Of a stretch of 64,000 nt of DNA, positions 47,515 to 56,747 are shown piece by piece. The stretch is taken from the NCBI GenBank assembly GCA_934167885.1, contig CAKPMB010000004.1, positions 27,115-91,114 on the forward strand. The letters run 5' to 3'. This DNA comes from an uncultured Bacilli bacterium (GTDB lineage Bacteria > Bacillota_I > Bacilli_A > RF39 > UBA660). The translations under genes and the position numbers were made by a program. Numbering within the stretch: the stretch's first letter is position 1; every line of letters starts with the position of its first letter. The notes beneath the pieces were generated by a model that worked only from the letters and a program-made list of their open reading frames with translations, did not search any database and was not told where the DNA came from.

Positions 47515-48195
47515 ATGTTTAATATTAAAAAAATTGGTAATTTTATAGGAATTTTCTTATTATTTTATCTTAGTAGTTTAATTTATTTAATACCATTAGG
47601 TATCTTTAAAATTTCATATAATAGTCTAACTATTTTTGAACAAAGTGCTTTAATGCTATGCTCTAATTTATTTGTAGCGACAATTCTCTATGTTATTTAT
47701 AGTGATTATCTAGAAGAAAAGTTTAAAGATTTTAAAAAGAATTTTGGAAAGTATACTGATATTGCTATAAAAAGTTGGGTTATTGGCTTAATTATTATGT
47801 TTGTATGTAATGCGCTAATTGTTAAATTTAGTCCTTCTAAAGAAGCTATTAACGAACAAAATGTGCAACAAATTATTCAAAATACGCCATTAATGGCTTT
47901 TATTATGACTTCTATTTTTGCGCCATTTAATGAGGAAATGATTTTTAGAAAAGCTCTTAAAGATACCACAAATGATAATATGATATATATTTTATTAAGT
48001 GCACTAATATTTGGATATTTACATGTTACAAATAGTAATAGTTTATATGATTTCTTATATATTATTCCATATGGCGCCCTAGGAGCTGCTTTCGCTTATA
48101 TTAATGTTAAGACTGATAATGTTTATAGTTCTATTTTAGTTCACTTTGTGCATAATAGTATTTTAACCATTTTTTCAATAATTAGTTTGTTATAG
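47515..48195 (+). CDS. CPBP-family intramembrane metalloprotease
   Basis: 226 residues with about six membrane helices. The CPBP (CAAX protease/bacteriocin-processing) motifs are FNEEMIFRKAL (Glu-Glu), FGYLHV (His) and LVHFVHNSIL (His/Asn), in order at about 140, 176 and 211. Such proteases act on membrane proteins or bacteriocin leaders. The next gene starts 7 bp later, so the two are co-transcribed. Confidence 0.85.
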   Translation: MFNIKKIGNFIGIFLLFYLSSLIYLIPLGIFKISYNSLTIFEQSALMLCSNLFVATILYVIYSDYLEEKFKDFKKNFGKYTDIAIKSWVIGLIIMFVCNALIVKFSPSKEAINEQNVQQIIQNTPLMAFIMTSIFAPFNEEMIFRKALKDTTNDNMIYILLSALIFGYLHVTNSNSLYDFLYIIPYGALGAAFAYINVKTDNVYSSILVHFVHNSILTIFSIISLL

Positions 48196-48202
48196 GTGGC
48201 GT

Positions 48203-49048
48203 ATGGTAACAAGGGAAGAAAAGAATAAAAAGATTCAACAAGAAATAAGTCGTGAAAAAAGTATTGAAAGGTCTAAAAAAGCTTTGAAAGTAATAATTCT
48301 ACTGGGCTTTTTTCTAACGGCAATTTATTTAAATTTACACTTTGTAGAAACTAAATTTATTAAAACTTACGAATACCGTTTTAAAAATAGCAGTATTCCT
48401 AATAGTTTTGACGGTCTTAAAATACTTCATTTTTCTGATCTTTTATATGGTAGTTCCATAAATAGCAAAGATCTAGTAAAGTTACAAAAAGAATTTAACA
48501 AAATTAAACCAGATATTGTCGTCTTTACAGGCGATATTGTTATGCCTAATTATACTTTAGAAAAAGATGAATTAAATGATCTTAAAACTTTCTTTAAGGA
48601 AATACCCTATAATATAACAAAATACGCAGTAAGAGGCGAAAATGATAATTCAACTTTTGATTTAATTATGAATGAAGCGAATTTTAAAGTCTTAGATAAT
48701 AAAGAAGATTTAGTATATTATATGGAAAATAACCCTATTAGTTTTGTAGGTTTTAATAGTAATGATATTAACGATGTGCAAACTAAGGATAATGTTTTTA
48801 AAATATGTCTAATCCACAATTATGATTATTTTAAAGCCAGTGATTGTCCACTAGTTTTAGCAGGACACAATTTGAATGGTGAAATATATATCCCCTTTTA
48901 TAAAGGTATATTATGTAATAACAAATATAATGGCAAATTTTATGAAGAAAATAACCAAACCATATATATTTCAAATGGTCTTGGAACTCTTCACAATATG
49001 CGTCTTTTTAACCATCCAAGTATTAATGTATATAGACTATCAAAGTAG
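48203..49048 (+). CDS. metallophosphoesterase-like membrane protein with degenerate active site
   Basis: 281 residues with a basic N-terminus and one membrane helix at about 29-48, then a calcineurin-like fold. The metal motifs are altered: SDLLYGS replaces SDxH, FTGDIV is kept, GENDNS replaces GNHD and AGHNLNGE replaces GHTHGGQ. Two or three metal-binding His residues are therefore missing and catalysis is doubtful. AGGTGG precedes the ATG. It may be a regulatory or structural relative. Confidence 0.78.
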   Translation: MVTREEKNKKIQQEISREKSIERSKKALKVIILLGFFLTAIYLNLHFVETKFIKTYEYRFKNSSIPNSFDGLKILHFSDLLYGSSINSKDLVKLQKEFNKIKPDIVVFTGDIVMPNYTLEKDELNDLKTFFKEIPYNITKYAVRGENDNSTFDLIMNEANFKVLDNKEDLVYYMENNPISFVGFNSNDINDVQTKDNVFKICLIHNYDYFKASDCPLVLAGHNLNGEIYIPFYKGILCNNKYNGKFYEENNQTIYISNGLGTLHNMRLFNHPSINVYRLSK

Positions 49049-49058
49049 TGAGGTAGAG

Positions 49059-49634
49059 ATGAATATAGGAATTGATATTGACGATACAATGACAGATTTA
49101 GGCGATCAAATGCTAAAAGAAGCTATTAAATATGATATAAGCCTTGGAAATAGTGGTGAATTTATAAATGACAGTTATTATGCCGCTAAAAAGTTTAATT
49201 GGAATGAACAAGAAACCAGATATTTTATGGGCGTCATTCGTAAGAAAATTGTTTGCAATGCTAAGCTACGCAAAGGTTTAAAACCTATCTTAAACAAATT
49301 AAAAAATGAAGGCTATAAAATAATAATAATTACCGCTAGAAGCAATTATTATTATGAAGATGCACTTAAAATGACAACTGACTGGTTAAAAAAAGAAAAT
49401 ATTCCCTATGATAAATTAATAATAGAAGCTCGTGATAAAGCTAAAGTCGCTTTAGAAGAAAAAATCAATATTTTTCTAGATGATGACATAACTAATTGTC
49501 AAAATGTAGCTAAGCTTAATATTAAAACCTTTATTATGGACAATAAAACTAATTATTTAGTCGATAATAAAGTAACAAGAGTATTTGATTTTTATGATTT
49601 TTATAATAAATTAAATGATACAAAAACTGAGTAG
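49059..49634 (+). CDS. NT5C-like 5'-nucleotidase (HAD superfamily)
   Basis: 191 residues from the ATG at 49059 (GAGG upstream, 10 bp after the previous stop). An ATG in the same frame at 48876 lies inside the phosphoesterase gene and is rejected. HAD motif I is GIDIDDTMTDLGD, motif II is IIIITARSN and motif IV is IFLDDDITNCQN. This is the pattern of the 5'(3')-deoxyribonucleotidase/NT5C family that dephosphorylates nucleoside monophosphates. Confidence 0.82.
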   Translation: MNIGIDIDDTMTDLGDQMLKEAIKYDISLGNSGEFINDSYYAAKKFNWNEQETRYFMGVIRKKIVCNAKLRKGLKPILNKLKNEGYKIIIITARSNYYYEDALKMTTDWLKKENIPYDKLIIEARDKAKVALEEKINIFLDDDITNCQNVAKLNIKTFIMDNKTNYLVDNKVTRVFDFYDFYNKLNDTKTE

Positions 49635-49652
49635 AATCGCTTCTACTCTTTT

Positions 49653-50093
49653 TTAATCTTTATAATATGTTTGATTTTTGCTCGTTGGGGCATTTGGATA
49701 AGTCATTTTTATTAATCCATTATCTATCGCTGGAACTAAGTAATTTTTTCTAAAGGATACACGTGATTTCATATCAAGTAATTGCGTAAGTTCCGTAGTT
49801 GTATAATTAACACCTGACATCATAACATCCAATAATTTATTAGTATATACATTTATATGATTAATTTGATTATTAACTCCATCAATAAGACCATCTAATA
49901 CTTCATCAATCATTTGTAACATAAATTCAATAAATTCCGTAGACTCTCCATGATTATTACAATTTTGAATTGCTTTATAATAATCAGCCTGATATTTTTT
50001 TATTTCTGACTCGATTGGAACATACTCAAACAAAGCTTCCCAATTTGATAAGACAACATTTCGCCATAATTTTGATATTCGATTATTACCATC
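49653..50093 (-). pseudogene. truncated Fic-family protein (C-terminal part)
   Basis: The frame opens right after a TAA at about 50094 with DGNNRISKLWRNVVLSNWEA, the second half of a Fic motif (HPFxDGNxR). It continues through a helical segment to a winged-helix-like end (TTTELTQLLDMKSRVSFRKN). The His of the motif and all upstream Fic helices are gone, so it cannot be an AMP-transferase. The neighbour is RhuM. It is a decayed relative of genes such as the intact Fic at 61958-62884. Confidence 0.75.
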
Positions 50094-50122
50094 TTAAGAT
50101 GATACTCAAGAACAAAATATTT

Positions 50123-51139
50123 TTAGCAACCGATATCTTCATTTTCCATTTCAATCATAAATTTATCAAAGTCAGATTCAAATAATTTATCTTGGATAAT
50201 TCTATACTTTTCAAATTCAGAAAGTGCAAAACTTTCTGCTACCTTATGGGATATTTTACCAGGATTATCAAGTACATCTCTTTCGTTAAATTGTAAAAAT
50301 ACATCTAGCTTACTTTTCCAGTCTTCCATTGTCATCGGAATATGTCTTTCAGCTTGATCCTCTGCATAATCTAAATACATTGTAACAATTCTTTCTAAAG
50401 ATTTTAATTCTTCTTTAGTTAAATAATTTTTAGCAACTATAACATCAGATGCAATTATTTTGCCATTAGGTGAATTTTTCCAATTTGTTAATCCCATATT
50501 CGCATTTTTATGATTTGCACGATTCATTATAATTTCCGCAGCTGTATTTCCATGAACAGCATAATGCATTTTATTTTGGACAGTTTTAAAAAAATCTTTT
50601 GTTATTGGTGAAGCTACATTATAATCTAAACTTGTTGCATATATATCGGTAATCTTTTGATAAAAATTCCTTTCACTAATTCTTATTTCTCTTATTTCTT
50701 GTAGTAATTCATCAAAATAATTTTCATTTAAAAAAGTTCCATTTTTAAGTCTTTCTTTATCTAATACATATCCTTTTACAGAATATTGTTTTAAAATATT
50801 GATTGCCCACAATCTAAAATCTATTGCTCTTTTGCTATTAATTTTAAATCCAACAGCAATAATAACATCTAAATTATAATATTTTGTTTTATAATTTTTT
50901 CCATCTTCAGCAGTATGTAAAAATTCCTTACATACTGAATTCTCATTTAATTCTTTTTCAAAAATATTAGAAAGATGTATTGTTATATTATTTCTTGTTG
51001 TTCCAAAAAGTTCGGCCATCAATTTTTGACTAAGCCAGACTGATTCTTCATCAACAATTACTTCTATTGTCTTTTCTTTATTTTGTTTTGTAAATATCAA
51101 AAATTCTGCTGTTGAATTTCTTATTTGTAATGTTTGCAT
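50123..51139 (-). CDS. rhuM: RhuM-family protein
   Basis: A 338-residue protein of normal RhuM length. It begins with a FIFTKQNKEKTIEVIVDEES-type strand and WLSQKLMAELFGTTRNNITI, an HTH-like part. It continues with the conserved YYNLDVIIAVGFKINSKRAI and DFRLWAINILKQY, then a C-terminal region containing FFKTVQNKMHYAVHGNTAAE. AGGAGG lies upstream of the ATG. RhuM proteins occur on mobile and pathogenicity islands and near toxin-antitoxin genes; the molecular role is unclear. Confidence 0.9.
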   Translation of the reverse strand: MQTLQIRNSTAEFLIFTKQNKEKTIEVIVDEESVWLSQKLMAELFGTTRNNITIHLSNIFEKELNENSVCKEFLHTAEDGKNYKTKYYNLDVIIAVGFKINSKRAIDFRLWAINILKQYSVKGYVLDKERLKNGTFLNENYFDELLQEIREIRISERNFYQKITDIYATSLDYNVASPITKDFFKTVQNKMHYAVHGNTAAEIIMNRANHKNANMGLTNWKNSPNGKIIASDVIVAKNYLTKEELKSLERIVTMYLDYAEDQAERHIPMTMEDWKSKLDVFLQFNERDVLDNPGKISHKVAESFALSEFEKYRIIQDKLFESDFDKFMIEMENEDIGC

Positions 51140-51491
51140 AATTTTTTACCTCCTGATTTAATATTAATAAATATATTATATCAAAACCTTCAACTATTTA
51201 TATATGAATTTTAAAAGTATGCCAGTTTCTGTCTTAAATGTTCAACTTCATCACTAAACAAATATAGAAAATATCAACCTATTCAGGTGGTGGACAAACA
51301 AATATACATTTTCCATTTTCATAAAACACATCTTCACCACACTTTTGAAAGATTGTTTCTTCTTAAAATAAGCATTCTATGTGAAATACTATACTATTTT
51401 TTAACACTTTAGCCAATCATCTTGTATGTTATCTTGTATGTTTTCCTGTATGCTACAAAAAAATGAATAGTTTTTCTATCCATTTTTATTC
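51140..51491. other. intergenic stretch with a small coding remnant and short repeats
   Basis: On the minus strand, near 51280-51365, a short frame reads EETIFQKCGEDVFYENGKCI and ends FVCPPPE before a TAG; it lacks a start and looks like the C-terminus of a lost gene. Near 51421-51460 a run of two and a half copies of CTTGTATGTT-like units occurs. I see nothing else supportable. Confidence 0.4.
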
Positions 51492-52517
51492 TTATTTTTC
51501 AATATAACCCGTAACTTTTTCATTATACATATCATCACTTATACTTTTATATCTATTTCCTTGATAATCATCACTAAAACCATTATAAGCCTTGTAAATA
51601 TCACCAGTTTCTGTATCATAAACACGTTCATAGCCAAGAGTTGCATCACTTTGTTTTTGACTCATAATATCATAACTTTTATTACGGTTTTCCCATGAAC
51701 TCATATAAGAATCAAAAGCCTTTTGAATACTTGCATTTATTTCTAAAGCCTGCTTTGTTTGAGCGTTACTATCATCGATTGTCTTTTTAACATAACTATC
51801 GCTAAAATCAATTGAATTAATCGAATTTAATAATAAATCCTTGTAATCAATAAATTCATCCTTCGCTGAACTAACAATCATTATATCGTAAACCATATAG
51901 TATAAAAAATCGACACCGTAAGCATACTGATTACCAAAATTAACAATAGATGCCATAAACATTCCCTCAGCCGCATCACCCTTATTAGTATTATATGTTG
52001 CTCTTAAAACTTTACTATCTAATGCTACATTCTTCATGGATGCATTTGATTCAAACTCCTCTAACTTATTAAAGTTATTAATAGATGGAAAATTGACTTT
52101 AGGCATATTAACATACTTTTTAGTATAAGTAGCAATGGCATTAAAATTTTTATAAAACTCTTCAGTAGTTGGTTTATTTAAAACAATGGCATCCCAGAAA
52201 ATGCTATAAGATGGATTTGTTTGCAATTTATAAAAGTCTCTAGCTTTTTCACTTTTTAAAAATGGTTGAATTTTCATCATTAAAAATACTTGATTTCGCT
52301 CATCATTAGGATCATATGTTCTAATAGCATAATAAATCCCTTCACCACCGCTTTCAACAACCCATCCTTTAGGTTTTTTCATCGTAAATTCATCACATTT
52401 ATATTCTTCTAATGACAAACTACTAATTTTATTAGGAACAATTTTTACTTTTTGAGCACACCCTGTAAGAGAAACAGTTGTCATAATAATTAAAAATAAT
52501 TTTATAATCTTCTTCAT
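51492..52517 (-). CDS. lipoprotein of unknown function
   Basis: 341 residues from the ATG at 52517 (GTGAGGTGAAC upstream), starting MKKIIKLFLIIMTTVSLTGC with a clear lipobox. The mature part starts with a strand-rich domain (YKCDEFTMKKPKGWVVESGG) resembling PsbP-like/DUF fatty-acid-type folds. The C-terminus has a helical segment (QTKQALEINASIQKAFDSYM) and a Tyr/Asp/Gly-rich end. It is surface anchored; the role is unknown. Confidence 0.8.
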   Translation of the reverse strand: MKKIIKLFLIIMTTVSLTGCAQKVKIVPNKISSLSLEEYKCDEFTMKKPKGWVVESGGEGIYYAIRTYDPNDERNQVFLMMKIQPFLKSEKARDFYKLQTNPSYSIFWDAIVLNKPTTEEFYKNFNAIATYTKKYVNMPKVNFPSINNFNKLEEFESNASMKNVALDSKVLRATYNTNKGDAAEGMFMASIVNFGNQYAYGVDFLYYMVYDIMIVSSAKDEFIDYKDLLLNSINSIDFSDSYVKKTIDDSNAQTKQALEINASIQKAFDSYMSSWENRNKSYDIMSQKQSDATLGYERVYDTETGDIYKAYNGFSDDYQGNRYKSISDDMYNEKVTGYIEK

Positions 52518-52652
52518 GTTCACCTCACTCTTATTATAGGTAAGCCATATTAAAATATCAATAAAGTTACCAGCAAAAACAATGTTTTTATTGACAACTA
52601 GTTATATCTTAAAAATAAATTTAAGGTATAATATTTATGAGGTGAAAAAGCA

Positions 52653-54362
52653 ATGAATTTTCAAGAAATATTAAATAAATACTTGCAAAGCCTAAAAATC
52701 TCTCCTAAAGAATTAGCAGAAAAAACTGGCATCTCGCCTAGTGTCATTAGTAGATATCGAAGTGGTGAGAGAACGCCTAAAATTAATAGTATCCAATTAA
52801 CCAAAATAATAAACGTTTTTAAAGCAACGATTGATGACAAAAAATTGGCCATTGATAAAAAATTAATGACAAAAGAAATTAAAGAAGCCTTATCATCTAA
52901 AAATAATTTTGATTACGAGATTTTTAGTCAAAAGTTTAAACAATTAATTGAGACACTTAAAATAAATCTTAATGATATGGCTAAATATATGGTCTTTGAT
53001 CCTAGCCATTTATCAAGAATTAAAAATAATAAAAGTCATCCTAGTGATCCATGCTTATTTTGTCAAAAAATATGCGAGTATATTGATGTTAAATATGAAG
53101 ATATTAACGAATTAAATAATTTATTAGAAAATAAAGAACAATATAACAAAAAAGATTTATTAGAAAAACTATATATATGGCTAACTAATAATCAATTAAA
53201 TCAAGCACCACCTATTAATAAATTTCTAGAAGAACTTGATAATTTTGATTTAAATGACTACATTAAAAACCTTAATTTTGATAAAATCAATATTCCATCC
53301 CTTCCCTTTTATTATGTTAAAGAAAAAGCATACTATGGTCTAGAAGGTATGAAGGAAGGTGAAATTGCTTTTTTTAAAGCCGTTATTTTAAATAAAAAAA
53401 ATCATGAAGTATTCATGCATAGTGATATGCCCATGGAAGATATGGCAAAAGATACTGACTTTGGCAAGAAATGGATGATGATTATCGCTTTAACCATCAA
53501 AAAGGGACTAAAAATTAAGATAGTTCATAATCTTGATAGACCTTTTAATGAAATGATGTTAGGCCTTCAAAGTTGGATTCCCCTTTATATGACAGGATTA
53601 GTTGAACCATATTACTTTAAAGACAATCACCATAATATCTTTTGCCATTTAAACTATATAAGTGAAAAAGTCGTATTAGAAGGTGAATGTATTAAGGGAA
53701 GTCATAAAAACGGGAAATATCAATTAATAACCAATGATAAAGACCTTGACTACTACCATAAAAAAGAAAGTGATTTATTAAAAAAAGCATCATCCCTTAT
53801 GCAAATATTTAAAGATGATAAAACGGAAGAATACAAAACCTTTTTAAAACAAACAGAAAAGATAAAAGGACAATATATAAGATTTTTAAGTCATCTACCT
53901 ATTTGGACAATAGATGAGGATAAATTGGTAGAAATTATTCATAACAATCATTTAACGAAAGAACAATATAATGAAATTATCAAATATTATCATGAAGAAA
54001 AAGCAATGATTAATACCCTTTTAAAAACTAATACTCTTGAAGATAATATCTATCTTCAAGATAAAACAACAAAGAAAAATCTTTTAATTTTAATAAATAA
54101 TTTTAATCCTATTACCTTAGAATATAGTAGTGAAGAATATCAAGAACATCTAAAAAAGACTATAAATTTTGCCAAAAAAAATAATAATTATCATTTACAA
54201 ACATTTAAGAGACAAACCTTTAATCAAATGAATATTACCATTATTAAAGATAAATTAGTTATTATTACCAAAACCAAAGATCCTGTTATTCATTTTGTTA
54301 TTCATCACAATAAATTAGTTAATGCTATTCAAAATTTTAAACCACTTATTGATGAAAAATAA
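52653..54362 (+). CDS. large XRE-type regulator with two HTH motifs
   Basis: 569 residues. An N-terminal HTH (SPKELAEKTGISPSVISRYR) is followed by a second Cro/C1-like segment at about 105-135 (LNDMAKYMVFDPSHLSRIKN). The large C-terminal part, without membrane segments, probably senses a signal; I do not recognise its fold. It starts after GAGGTGAAAAAGC. It converges on the DGR reverse transcriptase gene with a gap of only 3 bp and may be independent of it. Confidence 0.75.
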   Translation: MNFQEILNKYLQSLKISPKELAEKTGISPSVISRYRSGERTPKINSIQLTKIINVFKATIDDKKLAIDKKLMTKEIKEALSSKNNFDYEIFSQKFKQLIETLKINLNDMAKYMVFDPSHLSRIKNNKSHPSDPCLFCQKICEYIDVKYEDINELNNLLENKEQYNKKDLLEKLYIWLTNNQLNQAPPINKFLEELDNFDLNDYIKNLNFDKINIPSLPFYYVKEKAYYGLEGMKEGEIAFFKAVILNKKNHEVFMHSDMPMEDMAKDTDFGKKWMMIIALTIKKGLKIKIVHNLDRPFNEMMLGLQSWIPLYMTGLVEPYYFKDNHHNIFCHLNYISEKVVLEGECIKGSHKNGKYQLITNDKDLDYYHKKESDLLKKASSLMQIFKDDKTEEYKTFLKQTEKIKGQYIRFLSHLPIWTIDEDKLVEIIHNNHLTKEQYNEIIKYYHEEKAMINTLLKTNTLEDNIYLQDKTTKKNLLILINNFNPITLEYSSEEYQEHLKKTINFAKKNNNYHLQTFKRQTFNQMNITIIKDKLVIITKTKDPVIHFVIHHNKLVNAIQNFKPLIDEK

Positions 54363-54365
54363 ATC

Positions 54366-55439
54366 TTATTTTTTAGACTCGAATAAATTTTTAACAGAAC
54401 TCCTCTGTAAATAACCATTATAATTATTTAATATATCTAAGCTATTTTTCTTTACTCTTTTACGAATCTTTTTGGTCATCTCCCTACTTGGTAATATGTA
54501 AATACGCTTATTTCTAATTGAAAAACGATATCCTAAAAAGGAAAAACCATCTCGAACTTTTAGGATATTTGTTTTTTTATTTAGAGACAAATTCAATTCT
54601 TGTAACTTTTTTTCTATTTTCTTGCGACATTCTTTTAAATAATTTAAATCTTGATGAAATATTAAAAAATCATCCATATAACGAACATAATACTTAATAT
54701 GTAATTGTTCTTTAATATAGTGATCTAAATCATTTAAATAAAAAATTGCTAGTATTTGACTAGTCATATTCCCTATTGGTAGACCATATCCTTTTATATA
54801 TATAGGAAGGTCTAAGAGTCTTGAAACTAATTCTTGATGATGTTGCTTAGTTTGAATTTCAATTTCATGTTTTATTTCTTTTTTTATTGTTTGATTAACA
54901 TGATTATTATCCGTGCTATTAACTATTTCCATAATTAAGTTTAATAGTTCTTTATCTTCAATTATTTTATCTAACTTTTTATATAAAACATCATGACTAA
55001 TATTATAAAAATACTTACTAATATCACACTTAAGTAAGTAGTAACTATCAATGTCATGACGCATTAAATTTAAATATTTTTTAACATAAAATAAACCCTT
55101 ATCAAGTCCCTTATCTTTTCTTGTTGCAACATTAAAATCTAATAATTTAGGCTCTATTAAAGGTGAAAGGACAAATTCACTTACGACATGATTTATAATT
55201 TTATCAAGAAGATTTTCACTCATAATAATACGATGTTTTGGAATTTTAATTAAAAAAATATTATAAAACCCATGTTTATAATTTCTATTTTTTAAAATAC
55301 TATAAATTATCATAATATTAGCAAATTTATTTAATTCAAAATTTACTAATTTTTCACGATGCTTTGTTGTTAGACATATCTTATGATAAGCCCACTCTAT
55401 TTTTTCTATTGATACAATATCATCATACTTGATCATCAC
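54366..55439 (-). CDS. DGR reverse transcriptase
   Basis: 357 residues. The first catalytic Asp is in KCDISKYFYNIS (137-148). GLPIGNMTSQ (219-228) has the (I/L/V)GxxxSQ signature of DGR enzymes rather than the QGxxxSP of group II introns and retrons. YVRYMDDFLIF holds the YMDD box (254-257), and FSFLGYRFS (299-307) ends the palm. There is no maturase or endonuclease domain. It copies the template RNA with adenine errors. Its start overlaps the Avd-like gene by 17 bp. Confidence 0.93.
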   Translation of the reverse strand: MMIKYDDIVSIEKIEWAYHKICLTTKHREKLVNFELNKFANIMIIYSILKNRNYKHGFYNIFLIKIPKHRIIMSENLLDKIINHVVSEFVLSPLIEPKLLDFNVATRKDKGLDKGLFYVKKYLNLMRHDIDSYYLLKCDISKYFYNISHDVLYKKLDKIIEDKELLNLIMEIVNSTDNNHVNQTIKKEIKHEIEIQTKQHHQELVSRLLDLPIYIKGYGLPIGNMTSQILAIFYLNDLDHYIKEQLHIKYYVRYMDDFLIFHQDLNYLKECRKKIEKKLQELNLSLNKKTNILKVRDGFSFLGYRFSIRNKRIYILPSREMTKKIRKRVKKNSLDILNNYNGYLQRSSVKNLFESKK

Positions 55440-55779
55440 TGCTACTACCTTTCAATAAAGTATAAGTTATTTTCTTTAAATCAACACATATTTTGCCAAT
55501 AGATTGAGCTTGTTTTACACTTATATATTTTTTATTTAAGGCTTGATACATATAAAAATTTAACATACTTAAATGAACTAAATAATCTTTTAAGTATTTA
55601 TCTTTTATTCTACTAGAATCATTAATATTAAAGGCAAAGAGGCATTCAACCATCTTATATATTACTTCTTCAATATGATGATTTAAAACTACTTCCTTCT
55701 TCGGAAAATTTATTATTATTTTGCTTACATAATCATTAGTTTGATAGGTTTTATTTAAAAGAATAAAATCAGAGTTCAT
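55423..55779 (-). CDS. avd: Avd-like accessory protein of the DGR
   Basis: 118 residues predicted as a four-helix bundle, basic over much of its length. NFPKKEVVLNHHIEEVIYKM resembles the FPKxxRxxLGxxIE start of the Avd/S23 (bAvd) family, and KQAQSIGKICVDLKKI the later IGxxLGGWIK helix. Avd forms a pentameric barrel that binds nucleic acid and the reverse transcriptase and is needed for mutagenic homing. It overlaps the MSL-like gene by 11 bp upstream and the reverse transcriptase gene by 17 bp downstream. Confidence 0.8.
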   Translation of the reverse strand: MNSDFILLNKTYQTNDYVSKIIINFPKKEVVLNHHIEEVIYKMVECLFAFNINDSSRIKDKYLKDYLVHLSMLNFYMYQALNKKYISVKQAQSIGKICVDLKKITYTLLKGSSSDDQV

Positions 55780-56167
55780 TAATAAAGTTTTTAACCTTTA
55801 TAATATTTTCTTGATTATTATGTAACAAAAAGGAAATTTCTTCTAATAAAACCTTAATATTTAATTCGTTAAAATAATTTTTATGCGCTAATGCAACAAT
55901 AGATACGTATTTATTTTCATTATTTTGAATAAATTCATCAGTATCACTAATATAAACGTTTATTTGGCATTTTTTTAGTTCTTCTTTAACTGAATCAATC
56001 TTAGAACTTGGAAAACCAACTTTATTATCAATAACTTGGTAATCAAATAAATAATTTAATAAATAGGCATCTTCATCATACGTTATATAAAAAAGACCAC
56101 TTTTAATTAAAATTAAAGAATCTTTATAACATTTTTTCAAAGTGCTGTAACGTTCTTGTAATTTCAT
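55769..56167 (-). CDS. MSL (MutS domain I-like) DGR accessory protein
   Basis: 132 residues. The segment SLILIKSGLFYITYDEDAYL followed by LNYLFDYQVI, and VGFPSSKIDSVKEELKKCQI then NVYI, follow the order of MutS mismatch-recognition domain I (LLFRxGDFYExFxEDA ... GxPxxxxxxYxxxLxxxGxxVAI). Stand-alone MutS-like domains (MSL) are a known class of DGR accessory gene. The GGAGG site lies right after the last spacer hairpin. It may bind template cDNA or mismatched DNA; that is inference. Confidence 0.72.
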   Translation of the reverse strand: MKLQERYSTLKKCYKDSLILIKSGLFYITYDEDAYLLNYLFDYQVIDNKVGFPSSKIDSVKEELKKCQINVYISDTDEFIQNNENKYVSIVALAHKNYFNELNIKVLLEEISFLLHNNQENIIKVKNFINEL

Positions 56168-56189
56168 ATATCCTCCACAAAAAAATTTA

Positions 56190-56358
56190 ATATAGCGATA
56201 GTGTTGTAAACACCCGTTACAACACGTCTATATTCTCTATTTAGGCTAAGCCAAGGATTAATCTTGTTTCCAATCTTAAAAGACTATAGTTAACTATTAC
56301 CGCCATTATACCAAACCGTAATCAGGTATTATAGAAAGCATTTTGCCTTTCCTTGGTA
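56190..56358 (-). ncRNA. structured spacer RNA after cassette C1
   Basis: About 170 nt 3' of C1 on the coding strand. It includes TATAATACCTGATTACGG, an AATCTT/AAGACT-like stem, and the final hairpin with GTGTTGTAA/TTACAACAC pairing enclosed by TATAG/CTATA. It ends a few bases before the MSL-like gene. It corresponds in position to the spacer that primes cDNA synthesis in the Bordetella phage DGR. Confidence 0.6.
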
Positions 56359-56471
56359 GGAATCTGCGCGCACGCCGAGTGAAATAGTCACCCAACTATT
56401 GATAAGTCCGCCGGTCGGGTCGACACGATAGACGTTAGCGTAAGCATTCGCCGCATTGAAGAAAGAAGGCG
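56359..56471 (-). repeat. template-like cassette C1
   Basis: 107 bp between the GC-rich end CTGCGCGCACGCC and AAGGC. In the lectin frame it reads ATPSFFNAANAYANVYRVDP, then TGGLINSWVTISLGVRADS. A stop lies in frame just upstream, so it is not translated by itself. It retains AAT/AAC codons at some variable positions and other codons at the rest. Confidence 0.8.
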
Positions 56472-56581
56472 TAGCCCTCTATCCACTAACTTATATTATA
56501 GATTAACCCCATAATCTCAATTAACTATCACTTTATAATGTTAAAATTTAATTTAATACTATAGTTCTATTCACTTTTCAA

Positions 56582-56694
56582 GGAATCTGCGCGCACGCCT
56601 ATAGTAGAAATAGTCCAACTGATATTAATCTGGCCAGCCGGGCTGACACGCAAGACGCTAGCGACAGCATAAAACGCCGAGAAGTCAGAAGGCG
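56582..56694 (-). repeat. template-like cassette C2
   Basis: 107-bp cassette reading APSDFSAFYAVASVLRVSPA, then GQINISWTISTIGVRADS. It is the most diverged copy and has few Asn codons left. No structured spacer follows it: only about 40 bp of AT-rich DNA with no hairpin separates it from C1's upstream motif. An open frame runs through it from an ATG at 56773, but this looks like chance. Confidence 0.75.
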
Positions 56695-56747
56695 CAATCC
56701 ATTCATAGAAAAGCACATTGCAGATTAACCCTAATTTTTCTTTATTA

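Noticed and set aside
48876..49058. Longer start for the NT5C-like nucleotidase
   Set aside because: The extension lies inside the phosphoesterase gene in another frame; the ATG at 49059 has a ribosome site and starts right before the HAD motif.
54366..55439. Reverse transcriptase as part of a group II intron or retron
   Set aside because: It has no maturase or endonuclease domain and no intron or msr/msd structure. The IGNMTSQ motif and the TR/VR pair are of DGR type.
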